Source: a virus. From it: a stretch of 23,634 nucleotides of DNA. Positions 6,346 to 12,862 of the stretch are shown in pieces. The position numbers and the translations under genes were made by a program. The stretch is taken from IMG/VR virus record IMGVR_UViG_3300036406_000608, positions 1-23,634 of that record, one strand, 5' to 3'. Numbering within the stretch: the stretch's first letter is position 1; each line of letters opens with the position of its first letter. Below the pieces are notes generated by a model. It saw only the letters and a program-made list of their open reading frames with translations, was not told the origin of the DNA and did no database searches.

Positions 6346-7785
6346 TCACCAAACACTTGAGGCCACATCCACAGGTCGGGAAGCCGTGGCCTCCGTGTAC
6401 GTCTTCAACGCCACCGTGGCGCTAATCAAAGTTGTGATCTCGGACGCGGCACCCTTACGGGCCCACGCCCACGCATCACCCAACGGGCGTTTACGTGCGG
6501 CACCCACAGCGGCGTTCAACTCGGCCTGGTCACGATGCCGCACCCGCTGTTCCACAACCGCGTCATAGAACGCGCCACAGCCCTGGGCAATGTCCCGCGC
6601 CGACATCGTCACCAGCGGCACCCCCAACTGCTCGAGCTCAGGAATCAGGGACCCGCACGGCCCACCAGGGTCCACCCCGATAGCCAAAGCCCCGTGGCGT
6701 TCCACCAGTTCAGCCAAACGTGGAACCACCCACGACGTGCCCCGCCTGTAGTCAATGACTTCCACACCGGCCATGCCGTCTTCCCGCATACCCGCCGCCG
6801 AGATAGACGCCCAGGACCGGTCAATGGACACGTCAGGCGCGAACACCACCGGGTCTTCAATCTCCGAACCAGGGTCAGCGCACGCCTGCCACGCCTCAAG
6901 GGGGATCACCCAATCCGCACCCGCAGATTCGTCATCCCAAATGCCCAGGCGTTCACGGCGAAACTCACTGATGGGCAGGGCCGCGAACTCACGCCCAATG
7001 AACTCCGCTTCAATGCGGATACCCAACGCGGGATTAGCAGCCGCCCACGCCTCAGGGTCGTCGGCCTGAGCGTTCAACGGCGCCGACCACTCAAAGTAAG
7101 CCAAACCGGGGTCACCGCCCGCGCGGCCACGGTCCCGAATCATCATCAGCTGCGTGCTGTCACGCTTGCCGGCGCTCGAGGTGTACCACACCTGAGGGTT
7201 AGGAAGCGCCGACAACGTCGGCAACAGGGCGCCCATAGCCTCAGACGACAGGGCGTACGACTCGTCAAGGATCACACAGTCCGCGCTGAACCCTCGGCCC
7301 GAACCCGTAGACCTAGCGATGAAACGCAAACGGGCGCCGTCGCGTAACTCAATGCCCTCTTCACCATGCGACGTGCGCACCCGCGCCACACGCTTCCGCA
7401 AATCGTCATTGTTTTCCACAAGGAACATGACCCTGCGGAAAGCCTCCTGCGCTGTCTTGAACTCATGCGCGCTGTGCAGGATCAGGCGTTCCCCAAACAG
7501 AAACAGGCCCGCCAACTCCCGCGCCTCAAGAATCCCATTCTTGCCATTCTGGCGAGGCGTCACCAAACCCACCTCAAATGCCGACCACTTCGGCGGCTTC
7601 CCCTTACCCATAGCCCGCTCACCCAAAGCCCCATGCAAAACGAACTGCTGCCACGGGTCAAGATGCAAACCAGCCGTGGCCGCCAACTCAACAGCCTCGG
7701 CACCAGCCGAAGAAACCGCCTCAGGAATCGAACTAACCCGCGGCCTTTGAGCGCCGCGCGTCGCGCTTTCTCGTGAGCTCGTCAA
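6346..7785 (-). CDS. Terminase large subunit (ATPase-nuclease packaging motor)
   Basis: The enzyme is about 479 residues from the suggested TTG start at 7785 (AAAAGAG upstream); the open frame continues upstream to 7935, but those 50 codons overlap the small terminase and are Arg-rich shadow sequence. The ATPase domain has the Walker A-like TPRQNGKNG (about 76-84), Walker B VILDE (171-175) and the coupling motif YTSSAG (201-206). The nuclease domain has a first Asp in FAPDVSIDRSWASI (about 318), a second acidic motif GVDPGGPCG and a C-terminal GDAWAWARKG motif. It cuts concatemeric DNA and pumps it through the portal. The segment LHLDPWQQFVLHGAL near the N-terminus is typical of actinophage enzymes. 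The start codon is the only uncertain part. Confidence 0.95.
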   Translation of the reverse strand: MTSSRESATRGAQRPRVSSIPEAVSSAGAEAVELAATAGLHLDPWQQFVLHGALGERAMGKGKPPKWSAFEVGLVTPRQNGKNGILEARELAGLFLFGERLILHSAHEFKTAQEAFRRVMFLVENNDDLRKRVARVRTSHGEEGIELRDGARLRFIARSTGSGRGFSADCVILDESYALSSEAMGALLPTLSALPNPQVWYTSSAGKRDSTQLMMIRDRGRAGGDPGLAYFEWSAPLNAQADDPEAWAAANPALGIRIEAEFIGREFAALPISEFRRERLGIWDDESAGADWVIPLEAWQACADPGSEIEDPVVFAPDVSIDRSWASISAAGMREDGMAGVEVIDYRRGTSWVVPRLAELVERHGALAIGVDPGGPCGSLIPELEQLGVPLVTMSARDIAQGCGAFYDAVVEQRVRHRDQAELNAAVGAARKRPLGDAWAWARKGAASEITTLISATVALKTYTEATASRPVDVASSVW

Positions 7786-7984
7786 CGGGGCTCTTTTCGT
7801 TCGGGTTTGGGAGGGCGTCAAGTTCGGCCATGACCTCACGCAACTGACGCGCCAAAGCCGGCACGTCCCTTTCCGCGATTTCCAACTGACGCGCCAGCAG
7901 GTCACGTAACGCCTCGAGCGATGCGCGGCGGTCACCAGTCGCAGCCAAACCCGACAGGCCCTCAGGCTGCTTCCTACGCGGCAT
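7733..7984 (-). CDS. Terminase small subunit
   Basis: An 83-residue protein starting at ATG 7984, with GGAAGGGGG immediately upstream; an alternative ATG at 7999 would leave that site inside the gene. It is helical and charged: GDRRASLEALRDLLARQLEI followed by LARQLREVMAELDALPNP and a basic tail. This fits the short small-terminase type seen in many actinophages, where helices recognise the packaging site and stimulate the large subunit. It overlaps the probable start of the large subunit by about 50 bp. There is no recognisable helix-turn-helix, so assignment relies on the helix pattern and position. Confidence 0.7.
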   Translation of the reverse strand: MPRRKQPEGLSGLAATGDRRASLEALRDLLARQLEIAERDVPALARQLREVMAELDALPNPNEKSPVDELTRKRDARRSKAAG

Positions 7985-8078
7985 GGGGCCCCCTTCCAAA
8001 ATTTGTGGGGAGAGAAAAAGGAAGACGGGCGCGGAGTGAATCAGCGCGTGTCTAGAAAAAACGGAACGGGCTTTGTGT

Positions 8079-8351
8079 TCACCATCGGCGTGACGGGGGG
8101 GTGGGGCTGCTGAATGTGGGGGGGTTGGCTTGGCGGCGGCTGTTGCAGCGTGCGTGGGCGCTGCGTAGGTTGCCAGGGTCTTCGGCTAGTTCCATGCGGC
8201 CTGTGGCTTTGAGGACTGACAAGGGGATGATGTGGTCAACGGTGTCGGCGCCTGGTTGTCCGCAGAGCCAGCACACGTTGCAGGCGTCTAGTACCTGTTG
8301 CCTGATGCGGCGCCATGGTCTGCCGCGTCGGCCTGTGTTAGCGGCTGGCAT
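8079..8351 (-). CDS. HNH endonuclease
   Basis: A 90-residue protein with all parts of an HNH domain: CWLCG (first zinc-knuckle pair), DTVDHIIPLS (catalytic His), EDPGNLRSAHARCNSRR (Asn and the second knuckle Cys). HNH proteins next to terminase genes are needed for specific DNA cutting during packaging in several cos phages, where they act with the large terminase. The N-terminus is basic (GRRGRPWRRIRQQVL). It overlaps the end of the upstream 84-aa gene by 14 bp. Ninety-four bases separate it from the small terminase gene, a possible cos region. Confidence 0.88.
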   Translation of the reverse strand: MPAANTGRRGRPWRRIRQQVLDACNVCWLCGQPGADTVDHIIPLSVLKATGRMELAEDPGNLRSAHARCNSRRQANPPTFSSPTPPSRRW

Positions 8352-8592
8352 GGGTGCGCATCAAACGTAGGCGTTGGTCTAGGAGGTGGTTGACCCATTT
8401 TGTGTAGGTGTGTCCGCGCTCCAGGGTGAGGCTTGACCAGCGCAGTGCTTCGTCTATTTCGTCTATGCGTATGGGCGGCTCTTCGTTGGTGCGGGGCCGC
8501 GTTTGTGTGGCGGCCACTGCGCTCCTTACATGCGAGGGCCCGGTGAACCGTGGTGGGTTTACCGGGCTGGGGCATACGTCGCCACTGGTCAT
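8338..8592 (-). CDS. Hypothetical small helical protein
   Basis: An 84-residue product from ATG 8592. The first half is Pro/Thr-rich and probably disordered; residues 45 to the end contain a convincing amphipathic helical region, IRIDEIDEALRWSSLTLERG followed by HTYTKWVNHLLDQRLRLMRTH. No recognised motif. It lies 23 nt after the zinc protein gene and overlaps the HNH gene, so it is probably part of the same transcript. The Shine-Dalgarno is weak and a different start is possible; the frame remains open upstream to 8676. Confidence 0.55.
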   Translation of the reverse strand: MTSGDVCPSPVNPPRFTGPSHVRSAVAATQTRPRTNEEPPIRIDEIDEALRWSSLTLERGHTYTKWVNHLLDQRLRLMRTHASR

Positions 8593-8615
8593 TGTCCGGT
8601 GTGTCCGTGTGTGTG

Positions 8616-9260
8616 TCAAGGGGTGGTCATGAGTCCTAGTCGGCGTAGTTCTGTTTCGCCCCAGACTTCGCCGCATTGGCGGCAGGACACGGACATGCGC
8701 CCGTAGCGGTCTTGGTAGAGCTTGCCTTGGCAGGGGCCTGTGTCGGGGTGGATTACGGGGCAGGTTCCTACGGGGCGTGGTGCGTGGTCGCCTATCGCTG
8801 AATGTAGGGCGGTTTTGATTTGGCGTAGTTCGTGGGCTAGGTCGGTGATGAACTCTTGTGCGGCTAGCCAGTCAAGGTTTGTGTGGATGAGGTTTGTGGT
8901 TGAGGTGATGGTGTCGGGGCGTGGGGGTTTGTTTAGGTTGCGGGTTTCGCGGATTAGTTGGGCCCAGGCGGTGAGGACGGCGAGGACGGGGGTGAGGTCG
9001 TCGGGGGTTCGGGTGTGGGTGCGTTTGTCGAGTAGGGCGACGATTTCAAGGCGTATGGGGGCGGCGGGGTCTATTCCTCGGCGGCGTTTGGTTTGGTCGT
9101 CGTCGGGGGTGGAGCCTGGTTCGATGAAGTAGGGGAGGAGGGCGGTGGTTTGTTGGATGTCTTCGAGGGTGTGGGTGAGCCAGCGGTGGTGGCCTTGGCA
9201 TATGAGGGTGTTGGGGGTGGGGGTTTTGGGTTCGCGGTGTCCTAGTACGCAGTTGGTCAC
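8616..9260 (-). CDS. Two-zinc-site protein of unknown function
   Basis: A 214-residue protein from GTG 9260 (GTGA overlap with the replication gene). The N-terminus has a Cys/His cluster: C4, H8, then C21 and H24/H25 in ICQGHHRW. The C-terminus is a zinc ribbon: C167 and C177 in CPVIHPDTGPCQGKLY, then C193 and C196 in SCRQCGEVWGETELRRLGL. A helical middle (about 65-155) links the two. Similar proteins occur in Streptomyces-type phages next to replication genes, but their role is not established; DNA binding is likely. The coding strand is extremely A/C-rich (plus strand G/T-rich), giving many Thr, Pro and His codons. Confidence 0.75.
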   Translation of the reverse strand: MTNCVLGHREPKTPTPNTLICQGHHRWLTHTLEDIQQTTALLPYFIEPGSTPDDDQTKRRRGIDPAAPIRLEIVALLDKRTHTRTPDDLTPVLAVLTAWAQLIRETRNLNKPPRPDTITSTTNLIHTNLDWLAAQEFITDLAHELRQIKTALHSAIGDHAPRPVGTCPVIHPDTGPCQGKLYQDRYGRMSVSCRQCGEVWGETELRRLGLMTTP

Positions 9261-9784
9261 GGGGTTGTTTCCTTTGCGATGAGGGCTTCGAGGTCGGCAA
9301 GGGTTTGTTTGAACGGTGGGGGTGTGGGGGTGGGGCCTGTGTCACGGGGGGTGTCACGGCGTGACTCACGGCGTGAGTCACGGGTGGAGTCACGGCGTGA
9401 GTCACGCGACACAGGGGAATGGAATGGAATGGAATGGATAGAAGAACTAGGTGTGTTTTCGTCGTCGTTTGAACGGTGACGTTTGGCGCGTTCCTTCCAG
9501 GCCACTCTGCGGCGTTCTACGGCTTCCTTGGTGTCTTGGTAAGCGTCCCAGTCGTGGAAGGCCCAGCCGCCGTCTACGGGCTTCCAGAGGCCACTGTGGA
9601 CGAGCTCGATGGCGTCGCCTTCGGTGCCTTGGAGCATGGGCAGGATGGCGCGGGAAACAAACCCATCGGTGAGGTGTTTCCCGCAGTAACTTCCGGCCCG
9701 CACCCATAGGGCCACGGCGCTTGGCGGCAGGGCCAATGTTTTGGGATGACTCCAAAACCCGTCATCCACCTTGAACCAAGTCAT
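9257..9784 (-). CDS. DnaT-like replication initiation / replisome organiser protein
   Basis: 175 residues from ATG 9784, overlapping the GIY-YIG gene stop as ATGA; the frame extends upstream to 9847 but without good support. Residues 1-85 (MTWFKVDDGFWSHPKTLAL, ALWVRAGSYCGKHLTDGFV, LVHSGLWKPVDGGWAFHDWD) match the winged-helix N-terminal domain common to actinophage replication proteins that load helicase at the phage origin. A basic helix (RRRVAWKERAKRHR) follows, then a low-complexity region (about 125-150) of tetrapeptides RDSR/RDST/RESR/RDTP encoded by 12-bp DNA repeats, a Pro run and a terminal helix. A gene for an initiator containing its own iterons is the arrangement of lambda O. The role is inferred from domain and context (SSB, RecT, RusA nearby). 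Confidence 0.7.
   Translation of the reverse strand: MTWFKVDDGFWSHPKTLALPPSAVALWVRAGSYCGKHLTDGFVSRAILPMLQGTEGDAIELVHSGLWKPVDGGWAFHDWDAYQDTKEAVERRRVAWKERAKRHRSNDDENTPSSSIHSIPFHSPVSRDSRRDSTRDSRRESRRDTPRDTGPTPTPPPFKQTLADLEALIAKETTP
9337..9408. repeat. Six 12-bp direct repeats (iteron-like), candidate replication origin
   Basis: A GTCACG core recurs with an exact 12-bp period at 9341, 9353, 9365 (as CTCACG), 9377, 9389 and 9401, within units such as GCGTGAGTCACG. Several units contain the near-palindrome GTGA(C/G)TCAC. They lie inside the replication protein gene and keep its frame because 12 is a multiple of three. Direct repeats at a fixed near-helical period are the hallmark of initiator-binding iterons. 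The origin assignment is inference. Confidence 0.65.
9416..9435. repeat. Four tandem GGAAT pentamers beside the iterons
   Basis: GGAAT is repeated four times without interruption and continues as GGATA, directly next to the 12-bp repeats. On the coding strand it is (ATTCC)n and encodes SIPFHS-type repeats. It is locally less GC-rich than the surroundings, as expected for a helix-opening segment beside iterons, but it could also be a simple slippage repeat. Confidence 0.55.
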
Positions 9785-10233
9785 GCGGCACCCACTTTGG
9801 GAACCACGTTGAGCGAATCGGCCACCAGACATGGTTTGCAAACGCAAAAGTCACTTAGAAGTGCGTCAATGGCTGCTTCAATCGGCGCAAACCAAAACCA
9901 CTCAAGGCCAGCACGATGATCCGCAAATGCCCTGTGTAGTTCCTGTTCTAGCTCGCGGTCACCAATGACGTACCCAATAACTGACAGGGTCTCGGCTCCA
10001 CCGTCTGCCAACCAGTCGGGCGCCTTGTGCAGTTGCCTTGACACCTGCGTCAGTCGAGCTTTGACATCCGTGGTTGTGCCAATCTTGATTAGCGGCTCTA
10101 GCGGTTCCGTTTCGGCCAGCATGAAGTAGACGTAATGCGGGCGAAGGCCCCTGTTGGCAATGGTTACGGCCTGGTCATACGCGCGGTCGTTTATGCCGAC
10201 CCCCCAGGACAGGTCATCCTCGGCGGCGGTCAT
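9781..10233 (-). CDS. GIY-YIG nuclease-like protein (T5orf172 / MUG113 type)
   Basis: 150 residues from ATG 10233, which shares the base A with the ssb stop (TAATG). The domain has YVYFML (34-39) as the first strand, LIKIGTTTDVKARL (48-61) with the conserved Lys-Ile-Gly and Arg 60, a helix with Glu 97 and His 100 (ELEQELHRAF), and EWFWF (111-115), all in the order of T5orf172-type GIY-YIG domains. Such small proteins are probably structure-specific or homing-type nucleases in phages. The C-terminus has a Cys-x-Cys-x-x-Cys (FCVCKPC, 129-135) that may hold a metal, and is unlike the rest. The function in this phage is inferred. Confidence 0.75.
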   Translation of the reverse strand: MTAAEDDLSWGVGINDRAYDQAVTIANRGLRPHYVYFMLAETEPLEPLIKIGTTTDVKARLTQVSRQLHKAPDWLADGGAETLSVIGYVIGDRELEQELHRAFADHRAGLEWFWFAPIEAAIDALLSDFCVCKPCLVADSLNVVPKVGAA

Positions 10234-10691
10234 TAGAACGGGATTTCGTCGGATGCGGGCTTTGCGGGTGTCGCCCACGGGTCATCTGCGGGGGACTGGT
10301 TGCCGAACCCACCAGCCTGCCCGAACCCGCCGGCCTGAACGGTCTTGGAAATGACGGCGCTGGCGTACTTGAGCGACGGCCCTAGCTCGTCCACCTCAAG
10401 GGTCAGGTCGGTGCGCTTGTCACCCTCTTTGGTTTCCCACGTGCGGGAGCCGAGGCGACCCGTGGCAATGACCCTGGTGCCTTTCCTGAGGGATTCGGCG
10501 GCGTTCTCGGCGGCGCCACGCCACAGCGTGCACCTGAGGAACACGGTTTCACCGTCAACCCACTCACCGGACTTATCCTTCATGCGCGGTGTTGACGCAA
10601 TGGTGAAGTTGACGACGGCGGCCCCTGAGTTCACGAAACGCAATTCAGGGTCATTGGTCAGGTTGCCGATGATGGTCACGGACGCGGTCAT
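10233..10691 (-). CDS. ssb: Single-stranded DNA-binding protein
   Basis: 152 residues from ATG 10691. The OB-fold starts with SVTIIGNLTNDPELRFVNSG and contains VNFTIASTPR, VFLRCTLWRGAAENAAESLR, KGTRVIATGRLGSRTWETKEG and TLEVDELGPSL, closely following bacterial SSB. A Gly/Gln-rich linker leads to the acidic tip DEIPF, equivalent to the DDDIPF tail by which SSB recruits replication and repair partners. It sits directly before a nuclease gene and the replication initiator and after the PD-(D/E)XK-like gene. It has the AAAGGGGAAACAC leader shared by two other genes. Confidence 0.97.
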   Translation of the reverse strand: MTASVTIIGNLTNDPELRFVNSGAAVVNFTIASTPRMKDKSGEWVDGETVFLRCTLWRGAAENAAESLRKGTRVIATGRLGSRTWETKEGDKRTDLTLEVDELGPSLKYASAVISKTVQAGGFGQAGGFGNQSPADDPWATPAKPASDEIPF

Positions 10692-10693
10692 GT

Positions 10694-10706
10694 GTGTTTC
10701 CCCTTT
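10694..10706 (-). promoter_or_regulatory. Conserved translation leader before ssb (AAAGGGGAAACAC)
   Basis: The 13-nt sequence AAAGGGGAAACAC ends 2 nt before the ssb ATG. The same 13 bases precede the DUF6378-like gene and the first glycosyltransferase gene. AAGGGG serves as Shine-Dalgarno; the fixed extension suggests a strong, uniform initiation box for genes that start a new translational unit. Confidence 0.6.
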
Positions 10707-11169
10707 ACAGGTCGTTGAAGGTGTTTACGGGCAGGAACAGGATTGGTTCGCGGTCGCTCGAGGACTTCACGAGCTGCTTGGTGCCGCCGATGCGGGCGTG
10801 GGTCGCGTCAATGTGGGACACGCGTACCCATTTGATGGTGCCGCACGCGTAGGCGATGACGAACACGGACGGGACACCGGTGCCCACCTCAGCCATGAAC
10901 AGGGTCAGGTACTTCCGCATGTTCAACATGACCGTGTCAAAGGCGTCGGCGTCGTGCTGGCGGGTCTTCAATTCCACGTGGGCGGTCAAACGTGCGTCCC
11001 TTTCCGCGTACCAGTCCACGCCGTGGAGGCGCGGGTATCGGTGCAGGGTGCAGTTCCACGCCGCCTCGAGGCGGGCTTTGACGCGGCGTTCGTTCAGGTC
11101 GTCCACGGGCTTTTCAAACACGGGGGAGCCGTCCGTGTGCACGGTCACTTCACGCTGGTAGTAACTCAT
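10705..11169 (-). CDS. PD-(D/E)XK-like nuclease (putative)
   Basis: 154 residues from ATG 11169, overlapping the 51-aa zinc-finger gene as ATGA. An N-terminal helix carries Glu 35 (RVKARLEAAWNCT), then VDWYAERDARLTAHVELKTR with Asp 52 and E66-x-K68, then a helix MLNMRKYL and a strand SVFVIAYAC. This order of alpha - Asp - (strand) ExK - alpha - strand is that of PD-(D/E)XK enzymes. Phages with a RecT-type annealing protein normally need an exonuclease partner, and this is the only candidate visible in the window. Helicase and polymerase domains are absent. Activity is inferred from the motif only. Confidence 0.55.
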   Translation of the reverse strand: MSYYQREVTVHTDGSPVFEKPVDDLNERRVKARLEAAWNCTLHRYPRLHGVDWYAERDARLTAHVELKTRQHDADAFDTVMLNMRKYLTLFMAEVGTGVPSVFVIAYACGTIKWVRVSHIDATHARIGGTKQLVKSSSDREPILFLPVNTFNDL

Positions 11170-11321
11170 CGGGCACCCGCGACACGGTCGGGTAGGGCGT
11201 AGTGGGTGTTCATGTAGTGCACACCCCACGACTTGAGCCCGCCGATGCCGTCCGAGGCGCACAGCAGGCAACGCCACCTGGCGGTGTTCATGGCGTGCTC
11301 AGACTCAAGCGGGCTACTCAT
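11166..11321 (-). CDS. Small zinc-finger protein (51 aa)
   Basis: An unbroken 51-codon frame from ATG 11321 to TGA 11168-11166. Both ends are coupled by ATGA overlaps: its start overlaps the WhiB stop, and its stop overlaps the start of the PD-(D/E)XK-like gene. The protein contains RWRCLLCASDGIGGLKSWG, then VHYMNTHY, i.e. Cys-x2-Cys, a spacer of 13 and His-x4-His, a typical C2H2-like knuckle found in small actinophage proteins. It could bind DNA or protein. Its size puts it below usual gene-calling cut-offs; the perfect double overlap is strong evidence that it is real. Confidence 0.75.
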   Translation of the reverse strand: MSSPLESEHAMNTARWRCLLCASDGIGGLKSWGVHYMNTHYALPDRVAGAR

Positions 11322-11632
11322 GCCGTACCCGTGATGCGCTTGAGTGACCAGCGTTCAGGGGCCGTGTACCCACCCCAAATGCCGTAAGGCTCATCGTTGG
11401 CCAGGGCAGTGTTCAGGCACTCGCGCCGCACAGGGCAGCCTTCACAAATGGCCTTAGCGGTCCTGACCCGCAACAAACGGCCTTCGTTGGTTTCCCGGTC
11501 GTGGTCATAGAACAGGGCCGTGTCCTCGTCAGCGCACGCCGCGTGCTGCAGCCATTCCCCGTCCCGAACCAGCCGCAACGGGCGTTCCGTGACAGCGGCG
11601 GCCTTGTGGTGTGGTTTGCGTTGCCCGTTCAC
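11318..11632 (-). CDS. WhiB-family transcriptional regulator
   Basis: 104 residues from GTG 11632 (GTGA overlap with RusA). It has WLQHAACADEDTALFY with Cys 33, then AICEGCPVRRECL with Cys 63, 66 and 72, giving the four iron-sulfur ligands in the WhiB spacing C-x29-C-x2-C-x5-C, followed by the G(I/V)WGG turn (YGIWGG, 83-88) and a basic C-terminal region that contacts DNA. WhiB proteins bind the housekeeping sigma factor and redirect RNA polymerase; phage copies (e.g. TM4 WhiBTM4) can block host WhiB function. This supports an actinobacterial host. A role in host control or middle-gene expression is likely. Confidence 0.95.
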   Translation of the reverse strand: MNGQRKPHHKAAAVTERPLRLVRDGEWLQHAACADEDTALFYDHDRETNEGRLLRVRTAKAICEGCPVRRECLNTALANDEPYGIWGGYTAPERWSLKRITGTA

Positions 11633-12054
11633 GACTGCGCCCCTTCCACGAAGATGAGCGCACCAGGGGGCCGGTCGGTGGTGGCGTACAGCTTCCGCGC
11701 ATCCACGCTCTGCACCCTCGAGTCATCCACGATGACGGCGGCCTGCACCAACGCGTCAAGGGTGGAGCGCAGCACCTTGTCAATGTCCGGTGTGGTGGAG
11801 TGCGTGAACGGTGCCGAATCCTTCAACGACCCGTCAGCCCGATAGTGCCCTTTGGGTCGGGGGAAGTAGAACGACACGTCCACGGACACGGGCCCGTCAA
11901 GCATCAGGTTGGCGTAGCCCTGGTTGGTGGTGGCGGCCACGACGGCTTCACGCCACGGCCCCACCTTCGTGGAAGACTCCACAAGAATGCCCCTGCCCAC
12001 GTGCCGCTTGGAGCCCTGCGGGGCGGGCAGCCCCAACACGTCAATGTGGATCAC
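11629..12054 (-). CDS. rusA: RusA-like Holliday junction resolvase
   Basis: 141 residues from GTG 12054 (GTGA overlap with the recombinase). It begins IDVLGLPAPQGSKRHVG, typical of RusA, then VSVDVSFYFPRPKGHYR and the catalytic segment TTPDIDKVLRSTLDALVQAA with Asp 90, Asp 92 and Lys 93, ending in VIVDDSRVQSVDARKLY with Asp 110/111. RusA dimers cut four-way junctions symmetrically. In the phage it would resolve branches left by replication and RecT annealing before packaging. Length and motif order match the family well. Confidence 0.92.
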   Translation of the reverse strand: MIHIDVLGLPAPQGSKRHVGRGILVESSTKVGPWREAVVAATTNQGYANLMLDGPVSVDVSFYFPRPKGHYRADGSLKDSAPFTHSTTPDIDKVLRSTLDALVQAAVIVDDSRVQSVDARKLYATTDRPPGALIFVEGAQS

Positions 12055-12854
12055 GCCGCACCCCCGAGGGACATGACGGCGGCGCTTTTCTGTTCGTCCG
12101 TGATCTGCAGGTAACGCTGCGTGGTGGCGAGGGATGAATGCCCCAGCAGGTCTTGCACGGCCCGCAGGTCGTGGGAGTTGGCGTGCACCTGGGAGGCGAA
12201 CCTGTGCCTGAGGGCGTGGGTGGACAGGCTGCCCAGGTACGGCTTGACCAGGCGCCCCACGTGGGTGGGGGTGACGTGGCCGCCCTGCGTGGACGGGAAC
12301 GCATACCCGCCGCTGCCCTTGACGACCTCGAGGTGCTGCAACAGGGCAGGGTGCACCGGTACTAGGCGGGTTTTGTTTCCCTTGCCGGTGATGGTGAGGC
12401 GCCCCACCTCAAGGTCAATGTGGTCGGCGTGCAGGCCCGCAATCTCGGCGCGACGCAAACCCGCGAACGCCCCCAGCAGCAGCATCAGCCGCACCCGCTC
12501 AGGTGCCTTCGCCAACGCGTCCGACAGCAACGACTCAGGCACCGGCTTAGGCGGGGGCATGGGCACACGGATGGCCATCGTTTCGGCGGCAGGATCGTCC
12601 ACGCGGTGACCGTTGCGACGCGCCCACCCAAAGAAGGTGGTGAGAGCTGAACGGGCTGACCGCCTAGTAGCGGGCGCCCACTTCGGGTTTTCGGACAGCC
12701 ACGCCGCAATGTCCTGTGTGGTGCACGTGTTCAGGTCATACACGGCGGCGAACCGGGTCAGGTAGTTCCGCTTCAACGACATAGACCCTGCCGCGACGTT
12801 ACCGGCCCTGCACCACTGCAGGTAAAGGTCAATGAGTTCCGAACTGGTGTGCAT
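12051..12854 (-). CDS. Tyrosine recombinase (XerC/D-like; possible integrase)
   Basis: 267 residues from ATG 12854, with AGGAGG four bases upstream (a GTG at 12857 is too close). An N-terminal SAM-like core-binding domain (about 1-90, SELIDLYLQWCRAG, SLKRNYLTRFAAVYD) precedes the catalytic domain with Arg 134 (FAGLRRAEI), Lys 158 (TGKGNKTRLV), His 213 and Arg 216 (STHALRHRF), His 239 (LLGHSSLATT) and Tyr 248 (QRYLQI). All six catalytic residues are present. There is no arm-binding domain as in lambda Int, so it may be a simple integrase or a resolvase of phage dimers. It is unusually embedded in a coupled DNA-metabolism operon without a neighbouring att site or repressor that I can see. Confidence 0.92.
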   Translation of the reverse strand: MHTSSELIDLYLQWCRAGNVAAGSMSLKRNYLTRFAAVYDLNTCTTQDIAAWLSENPKWAPATRRSARSALTTFFGWARRNGHRVDDPAAETMAIRVPMPPPKPVPESLLSDALAKAPERVRLMLLLGAFAGLRRAEIAGLHADHIDLEVGRLTITGKGNKTRLVPVHPALLQHLEVVKGSGGYAFPSTQGGHVTPTHVGRLVKPYLGSLSTHALRHRFASQVHANSHDLRAVQDLLGHSSLATTQRYLQITDEQKSAAVMSLGGAA

Positions 12855-12862
12855 CACGCCTC

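Noticed and set aside
5368-6360. 330-codon plus-strand ORF
   Set aside because: It is antisense to portal and the small membrane gene, Arg/Pro/His-rich without motifs, and has no Shine-Dalgarno. The minus-strand proteins are clear.
6815-6823. Near-match GACCGGTCA to the TGACCGGTCA operator
   Set aside because: A single 9-of-10 match inside the terminase gene, most likely chance.
7786-7935. 50 upstream codons of the terminase large subunit frame
   Set aside because: They overlap the small terminase, are Arg/Trp/Ser-rich and do not resemble a terminase N-terminus. The TTG at 7785 is preferred.
9046-9405. 119-codon minus-strand ORF with repeats of THAV/TPPV
   Set aside because: It is the out-of-frame reading of the 12-bp repeats and of the zinc-protein gene.
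9337-9408. CRISPR array
   Set aside because: The 12-bp repeats are contiguous without spacers and lie inside a coding gene.
10345-11202. 285-codon plus-strand ORF
   Set aside because: It covers ssb and the PD-(D/E)XK-like gene on the other strand and shows no motifs.
11610-12137. Plus-strand ORFs of 108-167 codons across rusA
   Set aside because: Antisense shadows of rusA; no motifs.
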